A stretch of 64,000 nt of DNA from JBLNBN01 sp050260015. Its GTDB lineage: Bacteria > Bacteroidota > Ignavibacteria > Kapaibacteriales > UBA2268. The position numbers and the translations under genes were made by a program. The notes under the pieces are model-generated. The model did no database searches. It saw only the letters and a list, made by a program, of their open reading frames with translations, and was not told where the DNA came from. The DNA lies in the NCBI GenBank assembly GCA_050260015.1, contig JBLNBN010000029.1, positions 1 through 64,000 of the forward strand, in the 5' to 3' direction. Numbering within the stretch: the first letter of the stretch is position 1; each line of letters opens with the position of its first letter. Positions 37,709 to 46,736 of this stretch are shown one piece after another.

Positions 37709-38284
37709 TTATTCTTTCTTTAACAGCTTAAAGGATTCCACGAACCTGAACGCGTCGTCGTTCTGACGCCTCGAGACTGCCTCCAGGGCATAGAAGCGGC
37801 GCCCGATAACGTAGCAGCGGAGCTGGATTAATTCCTTCGTCTCGGCGTTGTAAAGCGAGTAATTCCGGTTCAGGTAGCCGTCGCGCTGGTGATTCTCGGA
37901 GTGTATTGATTTGATGCCAGGCCGGAAGAACATCTTTGCGAACATACTATCAACTATTATATTGGCTCCCTTTCCCGGGTCGGGGGCAAAGTACTCCTGC
38001 GGGAAATCGGCGTAGAGCGCGAGGAAGAGCGAGTTGTCCGCCGCCGGATCCTCGAAGGGCACGGCCCAGGCGCTGCAAAGCAGGATGGTATCCCCCAATT
38101 TGATTAACAACGGCATTTCCGGCTGTATCTGGGCGCTGTCCGGCAGCTCGACGGTAAAGCCGCCCTCCTCGGATTGGTACTCGCTCCAGGTCGCCTGAGC
38201 GCGCGCGGGGAGGAAGGAGGCAAGCGCAAGCAAAAGCGCCGCGCATGCGGCAAAAGCAATTGATCTCATATTAAACCCGTTCAT
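37709..38284 (-). CDS. Secreted single-domain paralog of the 'EGGFS' family
   Basis: 191 residues with a signal peptide ending 'ASFLPARAQA'. The mature domain starts 'TWSEYQSEEGGFTVELPDSA' and closes 'FRFVESFKLLKKE', matching the domain of the gene downstream of it. Function unknown. A second ATG five codons in (38269) sits directly before the signal core and may be the real start. It is the gene nearest the inserted restriction-methylation block, divergent from it across about 200 bases. Confidence 0.58.
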   Translation of the reverse strand: MNGFNMRSIAFAACAALLLALASFLPARAQATWSEYQSEEGGFTVELPDSAQIQPEMPLLIKLGDTILLCSAWAVPFEDPAADNSLFLALYADFPQEYFAPDPGKGANIIVDSMFAKMFFRPGIKSIHSENHQRDGYLNRNYSLYNAETKELIQLRCYVIGRRFYALEAVSRRQNDDAFRFVESFKLLKKE

Positions 38285-38481
38285 AATTCAATAATATAAT
38301 CGTAAACCGAGCATATGCAAATATAGTAATTTTCCATCTTTCCATCGTTCCCGCGGTCCCCGTGGGAATGCCGTCGGAACACGACGCCCCCAGACGCCCC
38401 TATAATTATATTTGCAAACGCTAAAACACGTTGCCGATATTTTTATTAATTTGCAGAAAATCATAGTAAGCTCGGAATAAT

Positions 38482-41400
38482 ATGAATCTCGATATACTTA
38501 ATCCCCGTAAAGCGCTTAATAAAGCGTTCCTGAAAGCTAAACCCCGCAGAAGCGACATCGATCGCTTTAAGAATAATCTTATTAAATTGCTCGGAAAGAT
38601 TGACGAAATCGAGCGCGAGGAAAACCAGAAGAACCATATCCGCGACTTCCTCCGCGAAACTTACTATAAAGATACGAACGAAGTAAACACGAAAGACACG
38701 ATCGACCTCGCGATCCACCTCGGGAAAACGAATCGCGACCCCGTCGGCGTTATAATCGAAGCCAAGCGCCCCGGCAACCGCTCCGAGATGATCTCCCAAT
38801 ACAATCCCAACGCCAAGGCGCTGCAGGAACTGCTGCTCTACTACCTCCGCGAGCGCATTTCCAACAAGAATCTCGAGATAAAGTACCTCGTCGCAACCAA
38901 TATCTTCGAGTGGTATGTCTTCGACGCGCAGGACTTCGAAAAGCGCTTCGCGCAGAATAAAAACTTAATTAAACTCTTTAACGACTTCGAAGCCCGACGG
39001 CTCTCCGGAACGAGCACCGATTTCTTCTACTCCGAAATTGCCAGGCCAGCTCTCGAAGCGCTCGAAGGACCCTTGCCCTGCGCCTGGTTCGACATCCGCG
39101 ACTACGAGGCCGCGCTCGAAAACGACGACAAAGAAGACGACTCCGAGCTTATCGCGCTGTTTAAATTGCTCTCCGCGGAGCACTTGCTGAAGCTGCCCTT
39201 CGCAAACGACAGCAATACGCTCGATAAGTCGTTCTACGCCGAGCTGCTCCATATTATAGGCCTAACGGAAGTTAAATCCGGCTCGAAAAAGCAAATAGTG
39301 CGCAAGAAAGCCGGCGAGCGCGACTACGCCTCGCTGATCGAAAACGCGATATATAAAATAGACGACCGAAAAATCGCGAAGCTCCGCAAAACCGGCAAGT
39401 TCGGCGAAACGGACGAGGAGATACAGTTCAACGCCGCGCTCGAGCTAACCATCACCTGGGTGAATCGAATACTCTTCCTGAAGCTGCTCGAAGCGCAATT
39501 GATAAAGTACAACGGCGGCTCGCGCGACTACGCTTTCCTCAATAAAGAAAAAATTAAGGGCTACGACGATCTCGACGCGCTGTTCTTCAACGCGCTCGCC
39601 AAAAAGCCCGAGGACCGCAACGAACAGGACCGCAAGCGCTTCGCCGGGGCGCCCTACCTGAACTCCTCGCTCTTCGAGGTTACCGAGCTCGAGGACGAAT
39701 GCTTTACGATAGCCGCGCTGCGCGACGAAGCGCTGCCGCTCCACCCGAGCTCCGCGCTGAAGAACTCCCCGAGGTTCCGCGACGCAAAGTCGCTGCCCGC
39801 GCTCGAATACTTCTTCGAGTTCCTCGAGGCGTACGATTTTTCCAGCGAGGGCGACGAACGCGTGCAGGAGGACGACAAGCGGCTAATCAACGCCTCCGTG
39901 CTGGGCCTTATCTTCGAAAAGATAAACGGCTACCGCGACGGCTCCTTCTTTACGCCCGGCTTTATTACTATGTATATGTGCCGCGAAACTATCCGCCGCG
40001 CCGTGCTACAGAAGTTCAAGGAGGCCAAGGGCTGGGATTGCCCGGATCTGCCCGCGCTCTATAACAAAATAGAGGACCGCGACGAGGCGAACCGCATTAT
40101 AAACTCCATAAAGATATGCGACCCGGCGGTAGGTTCCGGGCACTTCCTCGTTTCGGCGCTGAACGAGATCATAGCAGTCAAGAGCGAGCTGCGCGTGCTG
40201 CTCGACCGCGACGGACGCCGCCTGAAGGAATATACCGTGGAGGTCGTAAACGACGAGTTGGTAATCGCCGACGACGACGGGAAGCTCTTCGAGTACAAGC
40301 CGACCTCGCAGGAGGCACAGCGCGTGCAGATGGCGCTATTCCACGAGAAGCAGACCATAATAGAGAACTGCCTCTTCGGGGTGGACATAAACCCCAACTC
40401 CGTAAAGATCTGCCGGCTGCGGCTCTGGATCGAATTGCTCAAAAACGCCTACTACCGCCCGGGGACGCGCGAACTCGAAACGCTCCCGAACATAGACATA
40501 AACATAAAGTGCGGCAACTCGCTGATAAGCCGCTACGCGCTCGACGCCGACATAAAGGAGGCGCTGAAGGGGATAAAGTGGCGCGTCTCGGACTACCGCG
40601 AGGCCATAATGAGCTACCGCAACGCCCCGACCAAGGCGGAAAAGCGCGCCATGGAAAGCCTGATAGAGACCATTAAGGGCGCCTTCGAGACGGAGGTTGC
40701 CGCCAACGACACGCGCGTAAAGGGGCTGCGCGACATAAACGACAAAGTATACAAAATGCAGAGCGAGCAGGTCCTCTTCGAGCGGACGAAGGCCCAGCAA
40801 GCAGTATGGGAAAAAGAATTGAACAAGCTGACCGCCGACCGGCTGAAGTTCGAGGCGCAGCTCGAGGAGATAAAGAGCGGAAAGATATACGAGAACGCCT
40901 TCGAATGGCGCTTTGAATTCCCCGAGGTATTGGACGACAACGGCGACTTCGTCGGTTTCGACGTGGTAATTGGGAACCCGCCGTATATAAGGCAAGAGGG
41001 GATAAAATCACTTAAGAGCTATTTAGAGGCGAATTATAATGTCTATACCAGCGCGGCCGATATGTATGTTTATTTCATAGAATTAGGAGATAGGCTTTTA
41101 AAAGATGACGGGAATTTTACTTATATAACTCCAAATAAATGGATGCGTGCGACTTATGGTAAAATTTTAAGACGCTTTTTAAAGTTGAAAAAGATTGAAT
41201 TCATAATTGACTTCGGGGATCTTCCAGTATTCGAAGAAGCGACTACTTACCCTTGTATTATCAACTTTAAGAAAGTTGAAAATAAAGAAGCTTTTGTTAT
41301 TGCAGATGTTAAGACTCTGTCTTTTTCAAAATCTATGACTAATTATATAGATGAGATTAAAAATTATGTTGATAAAAGCGAATTAGAAGAAGAAGGCTGG

Positions 41401-42618
41401 ACGTTAAACAATTCCAATGTTACCATGATACTTAACAAAATAAGAAATTGCGGAAAACCATTAGGTAGCGTTGTGAATAATAATGCGTTTTATGGAATTA
41501 AAACAGGATTAAGCGATGCATTCGTAATTGATACCGATACTAGAAATCAACTTATATCACAAGATCCAGCTTCAACAAATTTAATTAAACCTTTTTTACT
41601 AGGGAGGAATATAAGAGCTTACGCCAAGCCACAAATTAGCCAATGGCTTATAATGATTCCAAAAGGTTATTCCATTAAAAGCAATTTATACCCTGAAACT
41701 TATGTTGTAAATGAGCCAGTTCCAAGATATGGTTCTATGCCTGACGAAGAAGCTTGGAATTGGTTCCAACAAAAGCATCCATCACTTGCAAAGCATTTAC
41801 TGACTTATAAAGATAGAGCTGAAAGTAGACGAGATCAAGGCGATTTTTGGTGGGAGCTTCGTGCATGCGATTACTATAGAGAGTTTGATAGACCAAAAAT
41901 CATGTATCAAGTATTTCAAGTTAAACCTTGTTTTATTTATGATAAAGAAGGGTTGTTCTGTAATAATTCGATGTGGATAATACCTAATAATAATATCGGA
42001 TTAGTAGCATTACTTAACTCAAAAATGGGGTGGTGGCTAATATCTAAATATTGTACTGCAATTCAAAATGGCTATCAATTGATTTGGGATTATTTTAAGC
42101 AAATTCCAATTCCCGTGGCATTATTAGAAGACTCAGAAGAATTAGAATCCTATGCGAAATCAATAATAGACATGAAAGAACAAGACCCCAACGCGAACAC
42201 TCTCGCATTAGAGCGCGAGATCGACAAATTAGTCTACGAGCTCTACGGCCTTACGGAGGAAGAGATAAGGGTAGTGGATCCCGACTACGATCCTATAAAA
42301 TATTCCAAAAGGATACTCTCCATCGGCGGCGAGGGCGAGAGCAAAACGCTCTACTACCTCGGCGAAAAAGCCGAGCGCCCCTACGTAATTAAAGGTAGGA
42401 CCATATTCGACGAAGAGGATTTGGATGGTATCGTCATCCCCGACAAGTACTTCGCCACGTTCGAGGAAGCCTTCGCCTACTTTAAAGGCTATTCCATCTG
42501 GCCGCTCGCCATCGAAATCTACGACGACGACCTCCGCGCGAAGCTCGAGCCGGAGCGCCTAGCCGCGCTGAAAGAGTACGAGGAGCGGAGATGGGGGAGA
42601 AGAGAGGAGGGGGAGTGA
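38482..42618 (+). CDS. Type IIG-like restriction-methylation protein (Eco57I-class)
   Basis: A single-chain enzyme of 1378 residues. The N-terminus has a PD-(D/E)xK-like nuclease: Asp75 in 'KDTIDLAIHL', then Glu93-x-Lys95 in 'VIIEAKRPG'. A helical connector follows. The gamma-class adenine methyltransferase core has motif I 'CDPAVGSGHFLVSAL' near residue 546 and motif IV NPPY near 831. A TaqI-like specificity region comes next, then a conserved tail. It should cut unmethylated DNA and methylate N6-adenine at its site. Codon use is GC-rich up to just after NPPY, AT-rich from about 40990 to 42180, then GC-rich again, so the specificity half is mosaic. No separate methylase or specificity gene is needed. 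Confidence 0.85.
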   Translation: MNLDILNPRKALNKAFLKAKPRRSDIDRFKNNLIKLLGKIDEIEREENQKNHIRDFLRETYYKDTNEVNTKDTIDLAIHLGKTNRDPVGVIIEAKRPGNRSEMISQYNPNAKALQELLLYYLRERISNKNLEIKYLVATNIFEWYVFDAQDFEKRFAQNKNLIKLFNDFEARRLSGTSTDFFYSEIARPALEALEGPLPCAWFDIRDYEAALENDDKEDDSELIALFKLLSAEHLLKLPFANDSNTLDKSFYAELLHIIGLTEVKSGSKKQIVRKKAGERDYASLIENAIYKIDDRKIAKLRKTGKFGETDEEIQFNAALELTITWVNRILFLKLLEAQLIKYNGGSRDYAFLNKEKIKGYDDLDALFFNALAKKPEDRNEQDRKRFAGAPYLNSSLFEVTELEDECFTIAALRDEALPLHPSSALKNSPRFRDAKSLPALEYFFEFLEAYDFSSEGDERVQEDDKRLINASVLGLIFEKINGYRDGSFFTPGFITMYMCRETIRRAVLQKFKEAKGWDCPDLPALYNKIEDRDEANRIINSIKICDPAVGSGHFLVSALNEIIAVKSELRVLLDRDGRRLKEYTVEVVNDELVIADDDGKLFEYKPTSQEAQRVQMALFHEKQTIIENCLFGVDINPNSVKICRLRLWIELLKNAYYRPGTRELETLPNIDINIKCGNSLISRYALDADIKEALKGIKWRVSDYREAIMSYRNAPTKAEKRAMESLIETIKGAFETEVAANDTRVKGLRDINDKVYKMQSEQVLFERTKAQQAVWEKELNKLTADRLKFEAQLEEIKSGKIYENAFEWRFEFPEVLDDNGDFVGFDVVIGNPPYIRQEGIKSLKSYLEANYNVYTSAADMYVYFIELGDRLLKDDGNFTYITPNKWMRATYGKILRRFLKLKKIEFIIDFGDLPVFEEATTYPCIINFKKVENKEAFVIADVKTLSFSKSMTNYIDEIKNYVDKSELEEEGWTLNNSNVTMILNKIRNCGKPLGSVVNNNAFYGIKTGLSDAFVIDTDTRNQLISQDPASTNLIKPFLLGRNIRAYAKPQISQWLIMIPKGYSIKSNLYPETYVVNEPVPRYGSMPDEEAWNWFQQKHPSLAKHLLTYKDRAESRRDQGDFWWELRACDYYREFDRPKIMYQVFQVKPCFIYDKEGLFCNNSMWIIPNNNIGLVALLNSKMGWWLISKYCTAIQNGYQLIWDYFKQIPIPVALLEDSEELESYAKSIIDMKEQDPNANTLALEREIDKLVYELYGLTEEEIRVVDPDYDPIKYSKRILSIGGEGESKTLYYLGEKAERPYVIKGRTIFDEEDLDGIVIPDKYFATFEEAFAYFKGYSIWPLAIEIYDDDLRAKLEPERLAALKEYEERRWGRREEGE

Positions 42619-42719
42619 GATTTATTTTTGATTAAAAGAGAAAAATTCATAAATTGCAAGTTGGCGTTAATGTAACGATAGCAAGTTATTAAAATTGAAT
42701 CAAGAAAAAGGAGTACATC

Positions 42720-44150
42720 ATGAAAGTACGTTTCAAAAATATAGGAGCTGTAAAAGAGGCCGAAATCGATCTCTCTAAAAAGCTTATCGTCTTCTGCGGT
42801 CCTAACAACACCGGCAAAACGTACTTGGCATATTGCGTGTACCTTTTGAGCAAAGGCGCATTTCCAACGCGAGTTCCCCTTTCAAGTCCTCTTCCGAATA
42901 TCCTTGATAATGACAACATCAATATTCTTAAACAGGGAAAAGGAACTGTAAATTTGTACGACCTCTTCATAGAGAATAATGATTATATAAAGGAGGTAAT
43001 AGAATTTACTTTCAAAACTGAATTACCACAGGCTTTTGGTTTAGATTTTGAAACTAAAGAAAAGCTTTTTGGAAAAGCTGAAGTTGAAATACTTTTTGAT
43101 AATAATGATATCGTAAATAAATTAATTTGGAATGAGAAATTCACGGCTAATTTCGGATTAGGAGTAGAGTTACTTGTCACATTTACCAAGAAAAGAGAAT
43201 CGCATAGTCTAGAAATTACTCTGACACAAAATGAACCTATTCAAGAAGAATCTATAAAAGCGCTTTTAGTCCATTTAATTACGTCCAATTTATTCCAGAG
43301 TATTATAAGCACTTTTATACCAAACACTTACATAGCCCCGGTTGAAAGGAATTCAATTTATACATTCAGCAAAGAATTGTCCATTCAAAGGAACATTTTA
43401 GTTGATAAGATGCTTGAGTTAAACACTCAGAAAAGCCGTAACGATAATCCATTTGATATGATTAACAGGCGTGCAACACGCTATCCGTTACCTATTAGAG
43501 ATGGGCTTGAAGTTGCTGAAGATCTGGCAAATTATCAAAAAAGAACGACTGAATTTGTTGAATTTGCCGATTGTTTAGAGAAGGATATACTTGATGGCAA
43601 GATTAATATTACCAAAGAAGGAGAAATTCAGTTTTTACCTAATAAAGCTAAAGGACTTAAACTTCCTATTCATATAACAGCTTCAATAGTTAAATCGTTT
43701 TCCAGTTTAATCATATATTTTAAGCATTTAGCCAGGCATGGAGATATGATTATAATAGACGAACCTGAACTTAATCTCCATCCGGATGCACAAATAAAGG
43801 TTGCACGTATCATAGCTCAAATAGTGAACAAGGGATTTAAAGTATTGATTAATACTCACAGCGATTACATTGTGCGAGAAATGAATAATTTGATCATGTT
43901 ATCGAGTATTACAGTTAATTCAAACGGAATTTTAGGCGAATTGGGATACGCTACAACCGACGCATTAAAACCGGAAAACGTGGGCGCATATTTGTTCGAT
44001 TATGATCACCGAACTAAGATTTACGTAAAAAATTTGGAAGTATCCAAAGAGGGCTTTGAAGCGCCAACAATGGATAATGTTATTAATGATCTAAACGAAA
44101 GAGCGCAAAATCTTTACTTTAATATTCAGGATACAGATAATGAGTATTAA
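42720..44150 (+). CDS. AAA (OLD/RecF-like) ATPase of a two-gene putative defence system
   Basis: A 476-residue ABC-type ATPase. Walker A is at residues 27-34 (GPNNTGKT). A long insert of about 300 residues without strong coiled coil follows, then Walker B 'MIIIDEPELNLHPDAQ' near 341-356 and the switch-His region 'LINTHSDYIV'. No TOPRIM or other nuclease domain is attached, unlike full OLD or GajA proteins. The gene is AT-rich, starts behind AAGGAG, lies 101 bases after the type IIG gene, and overlaps the next gene by 11 bases. The ATPase is a probable sensor or regulator for the protein encoded with it. Confidence 0.75.
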   Translation: MKVRFKNIGAVKEAEIDLSKKLIVFCGPNNTGKTYLAYCVYLLSKGAFPTRVPLSSPLPNILDNDNINILKQGKGTVNLYDLFIENNDYIKEVIEFTFKTELPQAFGLDFETKEKLFGKAEVEILFDNNDIVNKLIWNEKFTANFGLGVELLVTFTKKRESHSLEITLTQNEPIQEESIKALLVHLITSNLFQSIISTFIPNTYIAPVERNSIYTFSKELSIQRNILVDKMLELNTQKSRNDNPFDMINRRATRYPLPIRDGLEVAEDLANYQKRTTEFVEFADCLEKDILDGKINITKEGEIQFLPNKAKGLKLPIHITASIVKSFSSLIIYFKHLARHGDMIIIDEPELNLHPDAQIKVARIIAQIVNKGFKVLINTHSDYIVREMNNLIMLSSITVNSNGILGELGYATTDALKPENVGAYLFDYDHRTKIYVKNLEVSKEGFEAPTMDNVINDLNERAQNLYFNIQDTDNEY

Positions 44151-44655
44151 CAGCATTGATAATTTAATATCGGACAAATATAAGATTCAATATAATGAAA
44201 ACCATGTTTACATGGTGGAAGAGACGGACTCAAACTGTAGAATAAAAAATCCTAAAAAGGCAAGAACTACTATTAAAAGTCAAGGTATAAATTTATTATA
44301 TAAATTTGATGACGATAAAAATCTTTTACCCTTCTTCAAAGATGTTGAAGGCGCAAAATGTATGGTAGATTATATTTATTTTATGGAACATAATAATTCC
44401 ATATTTATATTTCTTATTGAACTATCAAAATCGAAAACTAAATATTATCAAAAAGAAGCTTCGGAGCTTTTTATTCAGTATGTAATTCAAACAAGCCAAA
44501 GAATATATCCTCAGAGAATCCAAGATATATATTTTAAATATATATTGTTAAAGTCAAGTTCTGTAAAACTCACAACAAAAATCAAACCGAAGAAAAATTA
44601 TGTTTTACCATTAGGTAGATTATTAGAATTAAAAAAATACTGTTTGATATGTTGA
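44140..44655 (+). CDS. Nuclease-like partner of the AAA ATPase
   Basis: A 171-residue protein with no family I can name. It begins inside the ATPase gene, which implies coupled translation. A central segment, 'MVDYIYFMEHNN' then 'FIFLIELSKSK', places Asp77 and Glu94-x-x-Lys97 at the start and end of two beta strands. That resembles the PD-(D/E)xK core but with an extra residue before the Lys. The C-terminal part is rich in Lys/Tyr. I infer an effector for the ATPase; it could also be a non-catalytic adaptor. It is AT-rich like its partner. Confidence 0.5.
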   Translation: MSINSIDNLISDKYKIQYNENHVYMVEETDSNCRIKNPKKARTTIKSQGINLLYKFDDDKNLLPFFKDVEGAKCMVDYIYFMEHNNSIFIFLIELSKSKTKYYQKEASELFIQYVIQTSQRIYPQRIQDIYFKYILLKSSSVKLTTKIKPKKNYVLPLGRLLELKKYCLIC

Positions 44656-44789
44656 TTTCTAATTATTTATATTACCTTTTTGAAGCATACAACAACTCAA
44701 ATACTCACTATAGCTTGATAAACCCCCTATCCTCGTGATAAATCTTCTTTCTTTTTGTATAATTCTTTTTACCCTCTCCAAAGCCCCTT

Positions 44790-45280
44790 CCCCGCGCGAT
44801 ACCTCCCCGGCGCGGGCCGAGAAGAATATTGGGAAATAACGCGAAAACTATATAGAAATAGAAGAATTGGTCCCTTCTCCCCCGGAGAAGGTTAGGATGA
44901 GGGTCGGGATAATTGTGAATGGTCAATTGTCAATGATTAGTGGCGCATTGCAGGCTGGGCTTACGAGGAAATAGTAAAAGGATATATAATCATGACCCCC
45001 TCTCTAACTCTCCCCGGGGGGGGGAGAGAACCAAGTCGCGGCGCTGCAGGCGCTTGCGCGTTATTCCCTGGCGCAGGCCGGGAAGGAAATTGGGAAATAA
45101 CGCGAAAACAATATAGAAACAGAAGAGTTTGTCACTCAGAGCGCCAGCGAAGAGTCCAAAGGATGCCTGGACTCTTCCTCGCTTCGCTCGTCTGAGTGAC
45201 AAAGCCATGTAATATCAGGCGCTTGCGCGTTATTCCCTATCGCGGGCCGGGAAGAATATTGGGAAATAACGCGAAAACTC
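44790..45280. repeat. Three copies of a hairpin repeat with CGCGTTATTCCC/GGGAAATAACGCG arms
   Basis: Full copies: left arm 45057-45068 with right arm 45092-45104, and left arm 45226-45237 with right arm 45261-45273. A degraded copy keeps only the right arm at 44831-44843. Copies share the tail 'cgcgaaaac', and two continue into 'atatagaaa.agaag'. The left side of each full copy is preceded by 'caggcgcttg', the core also seen at 7.6 and 49.6-49.8 kb. Confidence 0.7.
45131..45200. repeat. Nested inverted repeat (REP/MITE-like)
   Basis: GTCACTCAGA (45131-45140) pairs with TCTGAGTGAC (45191-45200); inside it AAGAGTCCA (45150-45158) pairs with TGGACTCTT (45168-45176). The 70-base unit sits between two copies of the other hairpin repeat. 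Confidence 0.7.
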
Positions 45281-45381
45281 CCGACCACTGCCGTTCCGGC
45301 CCCCGCGCCGGAATCAAAGGTATTTATGCGGAACAAGGAAGATAGAGGAACTACTGCTCTTGCCCTGCGGGAAAGCCCGCT

Positions 45382-45942
45382 TCAACTGTAACTCTTAATT
45401 GTAAACGAGTCGAAAAACTTGCCCATCTCGGTTGGATTTATTTTTTTAGATTTTATAGCCACTAACATGCTGAATATTTTATCGTTAGCAATGAAGAAAC
45501 GAATAATATAGAATAAATCGTCCCCAGGGTTCATTAATACTACCTCGTCGGCGGGGAAGCCTGCGATATTTATTTTCTTCCTTGATATGCATGGAGAGTT
45601 GAAATATTGCTCTCGTTCCTGGGTTAAGCGGGCGACAAAAACCTTTCTTATTTCTTCGCTTTCATACTGTCCAATACCTTTAGCGTCGATGTAATCTATC
45701 TCGAACAGTTGTATATCGGTATGTTTATTCTTGGAATAGAACTTAAACGCATGGCATTCATAAGGATTCCCCGAGTACATCCTCGTCTCGATCGATTCCA
45801 CCGCATCCTCAGGCATTAAAACGGAGAAATCCTCGCCGTAGGGCTGGATCTTTATCCATTCTTTAGGACGCTTAGAGCATGAGCTCGCGAGCGCCGCCAC
45901 CATAAGAATAGCGACTACCGCAGCGAATTTTACAGCTTTCAT
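45382..45942 (-). CDS. Lipoprotein of the 'EGGFS' paralog family
   Basis: 186 residues. A basic start and hydrophobic core end in 'AALASSC', a lipobox, so it is a lipoprotein. The domain begins 'EWIKIQPYGEDFSVLMPEDA' and ends 'GKFFDSFTIKSYS', matching the relatives at 36.5-38.3 and 46.1 kb, although the EGG of the start motif has diverged to GED. It is the first member of the array on the right side of the defence block. Function unknown. Confidence 0.58.
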   Translation of the reverse strand: MKAVKFAAVVAILMVAALASSCSKRPKEWIKIQPYGEDFSVLMPEDAVESIETRMYSGNPYECHAFKFYSKNKHTDIQLFEIDYIDAKGIGQYESEEIRKVFVARLTQEREQYFNSPCISRKKINIAGFPADEVVLMNPGDDLFYIIRFFIANDKIFSMLVAIKSKKINPTEMGKFFDSFTIKSYS

Positions 45943-46091
45943 ATTTTAACCTATTTCTAATATTGAACACAATTTTGAAAAATCGACGCAATATATTAAT
46001 AAAGTCAAAGTAAAAACTCAATTCTACGGAGCGAATGTACATTAGATAGGGAAGGCGCGCGGACGTACGCCGGGCGCCTTACCTATCGCCC

Positions 46092-46637
46092 TTACTTCAA
46101 TATTCTAAGCGATTTAATAAACCTTGAGGTGAAGGGGTTCGCGGGGTCGCTCGCGTAGGTGACGAGCAGCGCGGTAGCGACTCCCTTGGGGGTCAGCGTG
46201 AAGCGGGTAAAGAGGTACAAACCATCGGCATTCTTCGTGACTATATCCAGAGCCGGGAAGCCGTCCACCTTAATGCGCTCTTCCTTTACGACCATAGTCG
46301 CGCTGCTCTCTAGGTAAGAGTTCCGCATTTCGTTCAGGAATTCGTTCACGTAGGATTCCGACTTAATATCTTCCTCGCTGATTGCAACTTTAACGAAAAT
46401 TGCCTTGTAGGCGATGGAGCTGTCGGACTCCGAAACGGGGGAGGCGGAGAAATTAACGCTCTCGGCTTCGTTCTCAGCTCCAGGCTCGGCCGGTTCCAGC
46501 GTCATTTCCCCGGGCGTCTCGATCGAGAAGCCATATTCCTTAGAAACGAATTTTTTCCAATCGTCCCCGGCGCGAGCGGTAAGTGCGGAGGAAAGGATTA
46601 CCAAAGCTGCAAGGATAATGGTTTTCATGGCCTTCAT
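46092..46637 (-). CDS. Secreted member of the 'EGGFS' paralog family
   Basis: 181 residues: signal peptide ('LAALVILSSALTARA'), domain start 'DWKKFVSKEYGFSIETPGEM' and end 'TSRFIKSLRILK'. It is the same length and layout as the 191- and 186-residue relatives. It is likely periplasmic. Start at the first ATG (46637) or at ATG 46628. Its spacing of about 150 bases from the next family member suggests separate promoters rather than one operon. Confidence 0.57.
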   Translation of the reverse strand: MKAMKTIILAALVILSSALTARAGDDWKKFVSKEYGFSIETPGEMTLEPAEPGAENEAESVNFSASPVSESDSSIAYKAIFVKVAISEEDIKSESYVNEFLNEMRNSYLESSATMVVKEERIKVDGFPALDIVTKNADGLYLFTRFTLTPKGVATALLVTYASDPANPFTSRFIKSLRILK

Positions 46638-46736
46638 ATTCGTCCTTTTCTATGAAATTTTATGTTAAATTAACTACTCTACATTAGGCCGTAATATACG
46701 GAAAAAGCGCGAGATATTTACTTTATGTACGCTTAA

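Larger units (their letters stand above)
44656..45381. other. Intergenic repeat cluster, no gene
   Basis: About 725 bases made largely of hairpin-forming repeats: three related units with GGGAAATAACGCG arms, a nested inverted repeat at 45131-45200, and low-complexity 'ccctctcc/ggggagag' remnants near 44780, 44880 and 45010. Short ORFs here are products of the repeats. It marks the right edge of the defence block. Confidence 0.65.

Noticed and set aside
40116..41011. Long Arg/Ala-rich alternative frames inside the type IIG gene
   Set aside because: High GC removes stop codons in other frames; these frames lack start signals and contain no domain.
42720..44150. AAA ATPase as a complete OLD nuclease or GajA
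   Set aside because: The protein ends shortly after the ATPase core; no TOPRIM motif (E...DxD) is seen.
44992..45336. Small ORFs among the 45-kb repeats
   Set aside because: They follow the repeat units and have no ribosome site or domain.
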